Under the pieces are notes generated by a model that did not search any database, was not told where the DNA came from, and was given only the letters and a program-made list of their open reading frames with translations. The position numbers and the translations under genes were made by a program. Source: Massospora cicadina (lineage: Eukaryota; Entomophthoromycota; Entomophthoromycetes; Entomophthorales; Entomophthoraceae). Taken from it: a stretch of DNA of 64,000 bases. The stretch is taken from positions 40,818-104,817 of the forward strand of contig JAKSZP010012142.1 in NCBI GenBank assembly GCA_022478985.1, given 5' to 3'. This document shows positions 55,246 to 64,000 of the stretch, piece after piece (within the stretch, counting starts at the first letter, position 1; each line of letters begins with the position of its first letter).

Positions 55246-56573
55246 CTGGTCGTTTTCAGAACTGCTGGACCCCAGCAATTAGTTCCCCACCCGGCCCATC
55301 TGCTCGCCCACGTCCTCGCCCTCCCAGCTCACCCCACACCGCCCCACTGGTGCTCCCCTTTGTGCCACGTCCTACCATAGGACTGGTACGCCATCTGGGC
55401 GTGTGGATGGAGGCAGGCAGATACGCGTCAACAGTAATGGAGTGCCATATTCTGGACAATGTGACGAAGCGAATCGCCTCTCTCAGAGCCCACCCTACTT
55501 CCCTTACTGGCAGGGTTGTTTTAGCCAACTCTATGCTCCTCTCCAAAGTCTGGTTCGGAGCCCACGCCATCCCCTTCTCCTCAAGCTTCTTCAAATCCTT
55601 GTATGCCTTGCTGCAAGGATGGCTTTGGTCAGGCCGCCCCCCACCAGTACGGCTAGAGGTCATGTTTGGCCCTCATCATCATGGTGGCATGGGCCTACTT
55701 GACTTCAAAGCCCATGTTGCCAAGATCCTGGGCACCTGGATTGCGGCCATCACCGCGCCTACACTCCCCTCTTTAACACTGGTCCCACGCAGCCCGCTCC
55801 AACTTCTCCTGCGCCTTGAGCCTCAATAATCCATCGAACCCCCACTCCCAGATGAAATACCTCGCTTCACACACATCGGCCTCAGGTCCTCACGGGACTA
55901 AAACCCACTACTAACGAATCCTCCTCTCCATGTGGAGTGCTGAGTGGAGAATTTGTATTAGCGGACACACAGCCCAGAGAGGCCGCCCCTCTCCTCAGTT
56001 CACACAAGAGGTTCAGGGGCTACCCATCCAAGATGGCGTGATCCCCACACGGCCCCATGTTCTATTCAGGGTGGACTACCTGGACATGCTGGTTATCCAT
56101 TAAACCATTGAGACCCAAAAAACTATCTGGAAATACGCAATCCTCTGTTGCAACCTCAAGTCCGCTCCCATGTGTGGCGCTGCCTGAGGCAGGTGTATCG
56201 TACAGCTGAGCACTCTAACGCTTTACACTCATTCTGTGTCATGTGTGGCCAGTATGGAACGCTGTTACACCGCCTGGAGAAGTGCCTCACCTCTAAAGTG
56301 ATATGGCGCGAAGTTCAATGTCTGCTGGGCCAGGATCAAACACATCCCTTCAGTCTGTCAAGAGATATGTTTGCTCTATCAATGGCCTCCTCTCTTCCAC
56401 CCTCCCTCTGTGCTTTGGTGGTTGCAATTGCCATGTGGACCATCCACACGATTGTCTTAGAAGCCATCGCAGGCTCCACCCCCACTCTCCCAGAAGCTGT
56501 CCACAGATTCTGGTCTCATTTGGTGAACCACTTTCAAGTGTGGATGTTTGGATACCTCCCACCACATCGCTGA
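55246..56573 (+). pseudogene. LINE ORF2 C-terminal part with Cys/His region
   Basis: The frame 55059-55829 continues past RT with HLGVWMEAGRYASTVMECHI and SLTGRVVLANSMLLSKVWFG, the thumb-like part common to many LINEs. A Pro-rich segment (residues 65-110) lies in between. The last frame (56148-56573, 141 codons) carries FCVMCGQYGTLLHRLEKC, a C-x2-C-x7-H-x4-C pattern like the C-terminal zinc-binding region of non-LTR RTs. No RNase H motif was seen. Confidence 0.75.
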
Positions 56574-56822
56574 CAGCTGGTCTCCTCCTGGTTCCCAGTC
56601 TGGTTCATCAAATCAGACCCCTTCCTCCACACGTGTTCAGTTGTGGCTACGGCCCCTCCACACGTTCCCTCCCCCTCCCCATAGTGGAGTTCCCGCAGGC
56701 AACAAAGATAGCATCGCTTCGCTGGGGTGCCTTCCCTGGTACTAAGTTTTGTCTCTTCTGAGTCATATTTGGAAGTGTCCATCCCATGGTTGGCCTTCCC
56801 CGCAATAAATTTTAATTTATCA

Positions 56823-57096
56823 AAGTTTTTTTTTCTTCTTTTTTACTTAGGACTTGACCTTATTTTTTGGTTCAGCGGTTAAACTTTTAATTTTATTCCC
56901 CCAAACTGGATCATAGGTATACTTAGACTTACCAGTTTTCTATAGTTCAGAGGTTTTACTTTTTTAAGACTTAACCATCTAGATTGGTTCAGAGGTCTTT
57001 TTTTAGACTTGAACAATGTCATTAGGACATAAACAACTTAATGGTTTGGTGGTCCTTTGGGAACTCTTTTTTGTTATTTTTTCATCAATTCATCGC
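56823..57096 (-). repeat. Element E 3' UTR with irregular tandem repeats
   Basis: This is the region between the LINE end and the stop of the element E integrase. Four copies of GACTT (56851, 56926, 56968, 57006) occur, three of them followed by a (G)GTTCAGMGGTT-like stretch, at spacings of about 75, 42 and 38 bp. In element orientation this is just after pol, the same position as the tandem repeat of element A. No E LTR is found left of it; the LINE may have separated or removed it. Confidence 0.5.
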
Positions 57097-58150
57097 TTCA
57101 AATACTTAGCATGGACTCGATTTACTACCCTTCCATTAAAGAGGTTCTTTATGGAGTAGGCATCCGTCGCCATCTTGGCAATAATCTCAAACAGACCCAA
57201 CCACAATGCATTCAATTTGTTTCTTCTTCTGAAACTATGCATATTGAAATAGGCAACTCTTTAGCCTATTCAGTATTCTGATAAGGCTGGTCAGTTTTTA
57301 TCATCTGTAATTTTTGCTCATATCCTTTTCTTCAAAGTTGTAATGAATGCTTGCTATTGCATTTTAATCAGGTTATTCATCAATCAGTTCAGGTACTGCT
57401 TGGCACTCATCCCCAATGTTGGTTCCACCACCAAATATAATATTGGCAGCAGCGCGGCCTTGCTCCCATATAGCAACTCAAAGGGCGTTTTTCCTATTGT
57501 CATATGATGACTGATATTGTAGGCAAATGTCACCAAACTCATGTACGTTCCCCACTTGTAAATTCTTCCTGTGACCAGCTTCCTCAGCATTGCAGTCAGC
57601 GTTCAATTAACTTGTTACACCAGTCTGTTTTTCTCCAGCTGGTTGGGTATAGACATGACTCCTCGGATCCCCATTATCCCATTTAAACGTGGGTCACATG
57701 AGACATGAACTTTTCCCATTGTCACTCAGCAGGACTTGCGGGCATATATGTTGGTATACTACTTGATACATGATGAACTTCATAATACTGATAGCATCTA
57801 CTTTTTCCAGGGTCTTCATCTCAACCCATCTCATCAGATGTTCAATTGCAACTATTATGTACTTGACTCCCTCTCTGCTCATAATCAGTGGTACTATCAC
57901 ATCCAATGACACTGTATGCCACGCAAATCCAGGGAGGACCAGTCATTATCTAGTCTCTTTCTTATGTGGCTTGTGCAACTGGCACTCCACACAGCAAGCT
58001 AAATAGTAGGCAACATAATAGTTGATTGACTTCCAGTAGTACTGTTGAATATGGTCAGTCATTTTTTCTCAGGCCTCCATGCATGAAAACCTTATGAGTA
58101 TCTTGAATAGTAGCTGCTCTTTCCGACAGCTTTGAGAATAATAAACACTT
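57097..58150 (-). pseudogene. Element E integrase, broken
   Basis: On the minus strand: DTHKVFMHGG (H-x-H pair, near 58100), CCVECQLHKPHKK (C-x2-C pair, near 57965-58000), and the core MSLDVIVPLI with the first Asp (frame 57694-57912). QVLLSDNGKSS follows with the second Asp (about 57715-57745). The frame 57384-57590 holds the post-Glu helix (YNISHHMTIGKTPFELLYGS). It ends VVNRVHAKYLKR then TGA near 57097. The Glu region between the two frames is not readable. The ending matches the VHAKFLRVY end of elements A and C. Confidence 0.85.
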
Positions 58151-58379
58151 CTCATTAATTATCTTAACTACTTGTCCATCCATGGTATCAGTGTTTTACA
58201 TCACTTTTTGAAGTGCACCTTAAATTCCTTGGGGATCGTTCCCAATTTCTCATTAATCATTCTCTTGAATAACTTATCCGCCTGCTGTTATACCATCTGG
58301 ACCATTGGTATCATGATAAGCCATCCATAATCTGATGATAAGTTTCTGCTCAGTGGACAATCTCATAAATATTACTCTG

Positions 58380-58760
58380 TAACTTCAATGCCCATTGGGC
58401 CAATCACCCTTCTGGTTCTCACAAATTGTGAAGCTAACGCAACAAGGAGTGATCTATCTCCACTTTGAAGTGCATTTTGTGGATATACACCTGAAAGCAT
58501 TTACAGGTGTAAATGACTGCAAGGCATTCACTCTCAGTTACGGTGTAGTTCCTCTCAGTGTCTGAGAGTGTCTGGCTCACATAAACCACTGAATGTTTGT
58601 CTCCAAGCCATCTAATTGGATTAGTACAGTGCTGATTGCCATTAATGAAGCATCAGTTTGTATAATTAATTCTTGATCAAAATTTTGTATTTTAAAATTG
58701 GAGAAACTAATATGTACTGGCATAATTCATTTGAGAATTTCTGTGCTTCTTCATTCCATA
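58380..58760 (-). pseudogene. Element E RNase H, broken
   Basis: On the minus strand: LIIQTDASLMAISTVLIQLD (first Asp, about 58620-58680), ERNYTVTESECLAVIYTCKC (Glu, about 58500-58560), KVEIDHSLLR (Asp, about 58460), then a decayed A-L-K-L-Q stretch near 58385. The A-family solo LTR is inserted just upstream, so RT and RNase H are 1.3 kb apart. Confidence 0.85.
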
Positions 58761-60103
58761 TGTCAGATTCTGTGGCTGACTCAAAAATAAACCCTTTGAC
58801 AACCTATAGATCGGGCTGATTTACCTCCTAATGCTTGAACTAATAACCTAATTAAAAGCTATTGCAATAACATGGCTTAAGATGATTATGCAATGTTGAT
58901 TTAAAATATATTACTAAAGCTCAAGCCAAATATCCCCGCACATTTAGGCAACCTTCTCTACAACTAATCGGCTGAGCTAATTACCTCAACGTTAATTCAA
59001 TTATTTATTCTATAAGCATCTTGAGCTGAATACATCTTCACTGTTGGGCAGATTATTGCTACCCCAAACCTCAGCAAAAAGTCCCAATTAATTGGGACCA
59101 GTATTAATAAATTCATATACAAAATTACTCAGGAAAAACTAAAGTTAACGTTTAAAGTCCCATGGACAATTAAACAAATTAACAACATAATGAATTTTCC
59201 GCCTTAGGGCACATTTATATGCTAGTAAGCGTAATTGGCACAATAGCACTTGCACATGGAATACCCAAATGGGGGTACCTAGTGCTATCAAGAGGACAGT
59301 TGACATCCTGTTTAGGGCATCGTTTTCAAAAGCTGTGTGATTATAAAATGATTGATTATCAAAATATTTTTATATGTCAATATGCATAACTGGCATAATA
59401 GCAGTTACACATGGACCTCCCAAATGGGAGTACCTAGTGCTATTGAGAGAGGCCTGCTGACGTCCCAATTAAGGGACATCATTTATTTGAATCAACCACA
59501 AAAACTCCCAGAATTTGTATTTTGTCAGCAGTATGACGAAACTCATTTTGAGATGATCCTAGGATCATTTTGGCCGCTCATTGTTGCAATTTTTGTCTTG
59601 ATCTCCTCCCAAATATGAGAGTATTTTGCCACCAATAAATATAATTATAGGTCTCAGTTATATCAGCTCATAGGCTGAACTAAGGTAGTTTAATATCTGT
59701 TGAGATTGCATTCTTGAATGTGGCCAGGAGATGCCCTAGAGGTAAATACTGGCGCCTGGCCTAATGAATTATCATCAAATAATTTAATCTAATAAAAGTA
59801 TTTTTAATTATATATTCATTTTATTTGTATCTCAAGTTACTTTTGGAGAGTGTCAGCAAGCTCAGATCTCAGGATCCACAGCTTGCATAACTTCCTTCCT
59901 TGGCTGAAGTTCCCAATTATGGAGGAAAAATCCAACCCAAAATTGGCCAGAAAAATTGGAGCCATTCGAGGATGTTTAGGGTGTTTATGAACAGTTCTAA
60001 AACCATACGCAACTGGCATAATTGAGGATCCATTGGCTGAAATTCATCCCAATCTACCGTGCAGGAATTAAATAATCAAGTGAGCGATCCTTGAATTTTG
60101 ACA
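58761..60103 (+). repeat. Solo LTR of the element A family inside element E
   Basis: This stretch of 1343 bp aligns in plus orientation with the reverse complement of the element A LTRs. It starts TGTCAGATTCTGTGG and ends GAATTTTGACA. It is flanked by a perfect 5-bp target duplication CCATA (58756-58760, 60104-60108), so it is a true insertion with clean ends. It is longer than the A LTRs (about 1.1 kb), partly through a direct duplication of about 90 bp at 155-bp spacing (copies from about 59229 and 59384, sharing CACATGGA and a TACCTAGTGCTAT core). The frame 59352-59618 lies inside it and is not a gene. Confidence 0.92.
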
Positions 60104-60970
60104 CCATATGAATCCTTTCTTTGGATCTTTAACAGATGGAAGAATTGCTAGCGATTCTAGCAAAATCCCAAATAAGTCTTCTATAGTATCTTACCATTCC
60201 AAAGAACACTTGGATATCTCAGACAATCTTTGACACAGCCATTTGTTCTATGGTTTTGATCTTCTGGGCTTGCAGCTGCAGTCCACTAGAGTTGATTACA
60301 AATCCCAGATATTCCAACTTTTCCTTGAAGAAGTGACACTTCCTCAGCTTAATCTTCAGATTGGCTGCGGACAATCTCTTATACACTTCCTCCAAGTGGT
60401 GAAAATGGTCAGTAAACGCCCTAATGAACACATTGATATCATCCAAGTATACCAGGACGCATGACAACTCTAAGTCTTTAGAATAGCGTCCATGGCCCTC
60501 TTGAACGTCGCAGGTACATTGCATAGACCCTGGGGCATCCTTGTCAAATGATATAGCCCCTTTGTGGTAATAATAGCACATTTTTCTGGGTCTTCTCATG
60601 GCAAATATATTTGCCAATATCCCAATATCAGATCCATTTTGGTGGAATACTTTGATTCTCCTAATCAATCTAGCGCATTGTCAATTCTTGGTAGGGATAT
60701 ACGAACCCTTTTTCATAATCTTATTTAACTTCCAGTGATCAATCACCACCCAATTAGAGCCATCCTTTTTCTTCATGATAAGATTTGGACTCGCCCAGGG
60801 ACTTGACAACAGAACTAAAAGCCCATGCTTCACTAGTTTGCTAATCTCTTCTTCCACTACCACTTCAGCCACCTTCAACTGTCGAATCAGTCTCTTCCTG
60901 ATCAGCAAATCTTTCCCAGTATTGACCTTGTGGATCACATCTCTCGTGCATCCCAAATCATGGTCATCCT
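60104..60970 (-). pseudogene. Element E reverse transcriptase, broken
   Basis: The frame 60681-60956 carries EEEISKLVKHGLLVLLSSPW, PNLIMKKKDGSNWVVIDHWK and LNKIMKKGSYIP. The frame 60219-60668 carries, after a broken palm start, VLVYLDDINVFIRAFTDHFH (about 60445-60475, Y-L-D-D intact). LKIKLRKCHFFKEKLEYLGF follows. These are the finger and palm motifs of Ty3/gypsy RTs. The segment around 60540-60680 that should hold the M-D-L-x-S-G-Y block is frame-shifted. The thumb is cut by the inserted LTR at 60103. Confidence 0.88.
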
Positions 60971-61079
60971 AGTTGAATACTTCCTGATACTTTTCAAAAA
61001 ATTGTACACCTCCTCTTTCTGTTCTTCCATCAGATCAGCAAGTTGCTCTCAATCAACCGTTATGTTGATACTCTTGGTT

Positions 61080-61430
61080 ATCCCGGCCAGTAATCCCATC
61101 ACATCAAGGGTCCCAAAATCATGGAATTTATTCAGTTCAGCCATCAGGATTAGATGAACATATGCGACAACCTGATTCTTCTCAATCTTCATCAGTTTTT
61201 CATTTAAATTCGCCAGGAGAACTCGAATTTAATCATGGCAGGCATTATTATCTCAGGAGCCACCTTGGATTCTACTCTGGAATTCTTCAAGGGGCTTCCA
61301 ACTTCTCCATACAGTAACTCATGTATCTCTAATGTCAACCCCGGGTCAACTATCATTTGTGATCCCAACATTATGGTTTTCACATTCTTGATCCTCAGTG
61401 AAATTCCCCAAATTTCTAGGATTTCTATCA
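61080..61430 (-). pseudogene. Element E dUTPase-like domain
   Basis: On the minus strand between protease and RT: TIMLGSQMIVDPGLTLEIHE (first strands), LLYGEVGSPLKNSRVESK (turn and motif II position), VAPEIIMPAMI (motif III position). After a frame change, VLLANLNEKLMKIEKNQVVA and YVHLILMAELNKFHDFGTL follow (motif IV position and exit). The motif III Asp is absent. The end is directly comparable with VAYLLFIPVEEVLQVHEFGS of element C and AAYVCLLLIG of element B. Confidence 0.73.
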
Positions 61431-61599
61431 GAATTTCTCATCAGTTCCAGCCAACTAGTTGATGTGAAATTAAGACAATGCTGTCATTGTATATCAAGCT
61501 GATGAAGTTTTTTATCCACTCTGTGGAGCTTCCTCATCCTTCTGACAGAGCAATGGTAACGGCTGACCCAATATGGTCAACATATTATCCTCAAAGTTA

Positions 61600-61890
61600 C
61601 ATTTAACTCAATATTTTCATAGAAACCCATCCCATCCAGAATGTCATAGTTTTTGGCCAAAACTATTGCTGGTTCAGATAACACCAAGGGTCAGAATCAA
61701 AGTGGTAAAGTGCTATATGCTCCACATGAGATGGTGGTAATACGCCCTGCTGTCCCAAAATCCTTCTTGTGTTCTAAGTCAGGCGAGATCTTCATCCTTT
61801 TCACCAGCTTGGTTGAGACTATATTAAGAAGCGCCGCTGTTAACAATTGCCCTCACCCATACTCAATTCACTATTATATCTATAAATTTA
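61600..61890 (-). pseudogene. Element E aspartic protease with altered active site
   Basis: On the minus strand the active-site loop reads RAIVNSGAS and then, after a frameshift, NIVSTKLVKRMKISPD (about 61780-61860). The D-S-G triad is N-S-G, which should abolish catalysis. The second half reads KNYDILDGMGF near 61620-61655, matching the NYDILIG block of element A. It lies directly before the dUTPase-like domain. Confidence 0.82.
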
Positions 61891-61929
61891 CACTCAGAGT
61901 ATTGTAAAATAGTTATACTGAGTGTATGC

Positions 61930-62230
61930 AGTGTTATTAGCTGAATTGAGGATGTGAATGATTTGCGCCAAATAAATCAGGAAATGCATCCTTAATCACA
62001 CTGAGAGGGATTGACAGGTTTGCCTCATCTAATCAGACTTTAATCAATTCTTCAGGATTACCTGCAGCTCGAATCTTGTCCACTAGTTGTTGAGTATATG
62101 GCTGGGCAACTTCTTTGCTTATCTCAGGGTTGATCCCCTTCACTCTGGATCTTGTTACTGCGTTCATGTCCAAATTGACCACTTTATACATTTGATCCTG
62201 TACATCTTCATCCACAAACAGATCAATGAT
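61930..62230 (-). pseudogene. Element E linker before the protease
   Basis: The minus-strand frame from 62033 starts inside the element F LTR and then reads IIIDLFVDEDVQDQMYKVVN, followed by PEISKEVAQPYTQQLVDKIR. It is an acidic, helical linker between the gag zinc knuckle and the protease of element E. I know no function for it. Confidence 0.5.
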
Positions 62231-62701
62231 TATTGGGTTTTCGTAGAGGAGTTCCAATCTGATCCCTATCAAAAGGGCCCTGAAGCTCCCAGCGAGGTTA
62301 AGAGGCCATCAAGGCCCAAAGAAAAACTAAAATGGAAAGAAGATTAAGAAAACGGTGAAAGTTATTAAATGATTCTCAAAATATTTAAGAGACTTCATGG
62401 ATTGGGAACAAGTATATTTGGCACTGATTGCCAAAGCCAAGGGAAAACAATTAATACTAGGGGATTGGGCGCATCCTCAGCATAAGTCGCCAGTGTGCCC
62501 ATAAGGGAAAATGATTGGTTGGCATCCTTAGCATTAGTTGCTGGTGCTGAATTTGATTAAATAATTTAATTATTGGGGCTGGTCCCCAATACTTTAGATT
62601 GGGATCAACCCAATTTAATGGGGAGCCCAATCTGGCATCTGCCTGAAGGTGGGTCACAACCCCTAGTAGGGGCTTCCCCCAATTTTAGAGAATTCTGACA
62701 G
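62231..62701 (-). repeat. Element F 3' LTR
   Basis: This direct repeat of 63214-63687 shares GGATTGGGCGCATCC, AAGTCGCCAGTGTGCC and CACAACCCCTAGT. It starts TGTCAGAATTCTC in element orientation. Confidence 0.85.
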
Positions 62702-62819
62702 AGCTCCCTCCAAGCCTCAACTAGTGGTTAAAGCTGAGGTGGGGGCACCAGATCCGAGTGGCAGGGTAGAACAGCTAAGGTAGCAGGCGTGGACATAATG
62801 GAGGGATCTGGCGGGCATC

Positions 62820-63110
62820 ATTGGGGAGTGTCCCCAGTATCAGCGTGAGAGCTGGCATCTGCTCTGGGGCTGGCATCAGAATTAGCACCCAGCATCAGTG
62901 CGGGGGCCAGCATTGGTGTGGGAGTTGGCATTGGGAGGAGGTCCTGGCATTGGGGTTGGTACCTGGCATCAGTGCAGGGGCCGGCATCAGCATGGGAGCC
63001 AGCATTGGGAGAAGTTCCCAGCATTTGGGTTAGTACCCAGCATCAGCTTGGGGCTGGCATTGGCACAGGGGCCAGCATTGGCACTGAGGCTGGCATCAAG
63101 GATGAAACCC
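62820..63110. repeat. Minisatellite-like core of element F
   Basis: Imperfect repetition of an 18- to 30-bp motif around GGGGCCAGCATTGG and GGCATCAGTGCAGGGGCCGG fills the middle of element F. All frames are open as a result (for instance 62818-63024 minus and 62918-63310 plus), giving low-complexity Pro/Ala/Met or Gly/Trp peptides. I do not take these as genes. Confidence 0.75.
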
Positions 63111-63213
63111 CAGTAACCTGGCTTGCCCTTCTGAGTCAGAGGCCAGGGACCGCCCTCCTCCTTCCATTTTTAGCCCTTGTCGAGAGCCTGGGGTGCCCCT
63201 GTAGTAGCTCCAT

Positions 63214-63687
63214 TGTTGGGTTTTGGGGGAGGAGCTCCAACCTGATCCCTATTAACAGGTCCCCAAAGCCTCAGCGAGTTAAGAGGCCATTAAGGCCCAA
63301 AAAAAACTGAAAAAGGAAAGAAGATTGAGAGAAAACAGTGAATTTTATTAAATGATCCTTGAGGTATTTATAAAACCTCAATGGATCAGGAATGGGTAAA
63401 TCCAGCATTGATTTCTGAAGCTGAGGGAAAACAAATAATACAAGGGGATTGGGCGCATCCTTTGCATAAGTCGCCAGTGTGCCTGAAAGGGAAAATTATT
63501 GGTCAGCATCCTCAGCATTAGTCATCATTGCTGAATTTGATTATAAACTAATTTAATTATTGGGTCTGGTCCCTTATACTTCATAATGGGCTTAACCAAA
63601 TTTAATGGGGATCCCAATCCAGCATCTGCCAAAGGCGGGTCACAACCCCTAGTTGGGGCTTCCCCCAATTAAGGGAGAATCCTGACA
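63214..63687 (-). repeat. Element F 5' LTR
   Basis: 474 bp; direct repeat of 62231-62701. A TATA-like TATTTATAAA lies near 63363-63373. Confidence 0.85.
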
Positions 63688-63794
63688 CTCATGTCAGTTT
63701 TCTTTTGCATAATATCAGGAATAACAGGCTTTTCCACAGCTCTAGACTATTCCCTATCTAGGCCATAGGGCCCTTTTACCGACTCCTTTGAAGT

Positions 63795-63977
63795 TCAGAC
63801 TCTTACACTTGGACCACATTGATTTGATCCTTGGGTTTCTTGCAATGTACAGCGAAATGTCCCTTTCCTCCACATAGGTAAAAGTTTTTTCTCCTTCTTA
63901 TTAAGCTGTTTGAAGTCTTTAAGCTTCTCTGGTATAGTTTGGTTAATCATCCCCTTAGCACCCTCGTTCTCCTTCAT
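63795..63977 (-). pseudogene. Element E gag C-terminus with zinc knuckle remnant
   Basis: On the minus strand a frame overlapping 63830-63890 reads FYLCGGKGHFAVHC, a CCHC knuckle in which the first Cys has become Phe (F-x2-C-x4-H-x4-C). The frame 63795-63977 itself (KENEGAKGMINQTIPEKLKD, Lys-rich) covers the basic stretch just before it in a neighbouring phase. The gag body would lie off the right edge. Confidence 0.65.
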
Positions 63978-64000
63978 GGGATTTGAATTTCATACTAGGT

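Larger units (their letters stand above)
51590..56822 (+). mobile_element. LINE (non-LTR retrotransposon), degenerate
   Basis: A plus-strand LINE carries ORF1 with a CCHC knuckle, an apurinic-type endonuclease, RT and a C-terminal Cys/His region. It is clearly richer in GC than the flanks, so it probably came from elsewhere or is younger than its surroundings. The 3' end is placed after AATAAA (56803) near 56822, where a T-rich tract begins. The 5' end is placed near 51590 from the change of composition. TTTATCAA occurs near both ends (51538-51545, 56817-56824) and could be part of a target duplication. ORF2 is broken by many frameshifts. Confidence 0.85.
62231..63687 (-). mobile_element. Element F: miniature LTR retrotransposon (TRIM-like) with repetitive core
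   Basis: Two direct repeats of about 470 bp (62231-62701 and 63214-63687) flank 512 bp. In minus orientation the LTRs start TGTCAGAATTCTC or TGTCAGGATTCTC and the 5' copy ends CCAACA. It is followed by ATGGAGCTACTACAGGGG, a variant of the primer site seen in element B. A purine tract GGAGGGAGCTC abuts the 3' LTR. With only about 0.5 kb inside and no enzyme, it must have been mobilised in trans. The flanks ATGAT and CTCAT match at 3 of 5. Confidence 0.82.
57097..64000 (-). mobile_element. Element E: dUTPase-bearing Ty3/gypsy retrotransposon, 5' part off window
   Basis: A minus-strand element reads from the right edge: zinc knuckle of gag (63830-63890), linker, protease, dUTPase-like domain, RT, RNase H, integrase. 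Two other elements are nested in it: F (62231-63687) between the zinc knuckle and protease, and a solo LTR of the A family (58761-60103) between RT and RNase H. Neither of its own LTRs is in the window. Many stops and frame changes are present. Confidence 0.88.

Noticed and set aside
62818..63310. Overlapping open frames in the core of element F on both strands
   Set aside because: All frames are open because the DNA is a short-period repeat; the peptides are low complexity.
1..64000. CRISPR arrays, operons, bacterial promoters or a prokaryotic defence system
   Set aside because: Direct repeats here are LTRs or minisatellites, no repeat-spacer pattern exists, and gene content is wholly eukaryotic retroelement.

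Overview
This window reads as a eukaryotic repeat graveyard. It is AT-rich, has no recognisable host gene, and contains no rRNA, tRNA or CRISPR array that I can support. Almost everything assignable is a transposable element: at least seven LTR-retrotransposon insertions with identifiable paired LTRs, two solo LTRs, a chromodomain (chromovirus-type) Ty3/gypsy remnant, one non-LTR (LINE) element, one fold-back mariner, and two very small retro-inserts. Nearly all coding stretches are broken by stops and frameshifts. dUTPase-bearing Ty3/gypsy elements and this style of LINE are known from fungi, so a TE-rich fungus is my best guess. The mariner fragment is of the type common in animals, so the host remains uncertain.

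Layout. 1-2579: old decayed DNA with a possible gypsy protease remnant. 2585-11976: element A (minus strand, TSD CCAGC) with a solo LTR of the D family inside it (8074-8822). 11982-16744: no gene seen. 16747-17363: palindromic mariner carrying a 47-nt retro-insert. 17978-25340: chromovirus G (minus strand), split by the non-autonomous LTR element H (18856-23541). 25613-38000: element B (plus, TSD TGGTA), split in pol by element C (28603-34476). 38863-45132: element D (plus). Elements B, D and I (45391-48195) all sit in two diverged copies of a 1.1-kb sequence called J here. 49075-51465: unclassified decayed coding DNA. About 51590-56822: a LINE. 56823-64000: element E (minus, running off the window), containing a solo LTR of the A family (58761-60103, perfect TSD CCATA) and the miniature LTR element F (62231-63687).

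How the parts relate. A, B, C, D and E share one architecture: LTR, primer-binding-like site, gag (CCHC knuckle seen in A, B, C and E, not in D), aspartic protease, a dUTPase-like domain, RT, RNase H and integrase. The dUTPase-like domain between protease and RT is visible in all five, yet the catalytic Asp of dUTPase motif III is replaced in all of them. LTRs of nearly all families begin with a variant of TGTCANAATTC, and several share a primer site related to TGGTGCTCACTACAGGG. This suggests one lineage of related elements that has repeatedly inserted into itself. Nesting gives the relative order: C after B, H after G, the D-family solo LTR after A, the A-family solo LTR and F after E, and B, D and I after J.
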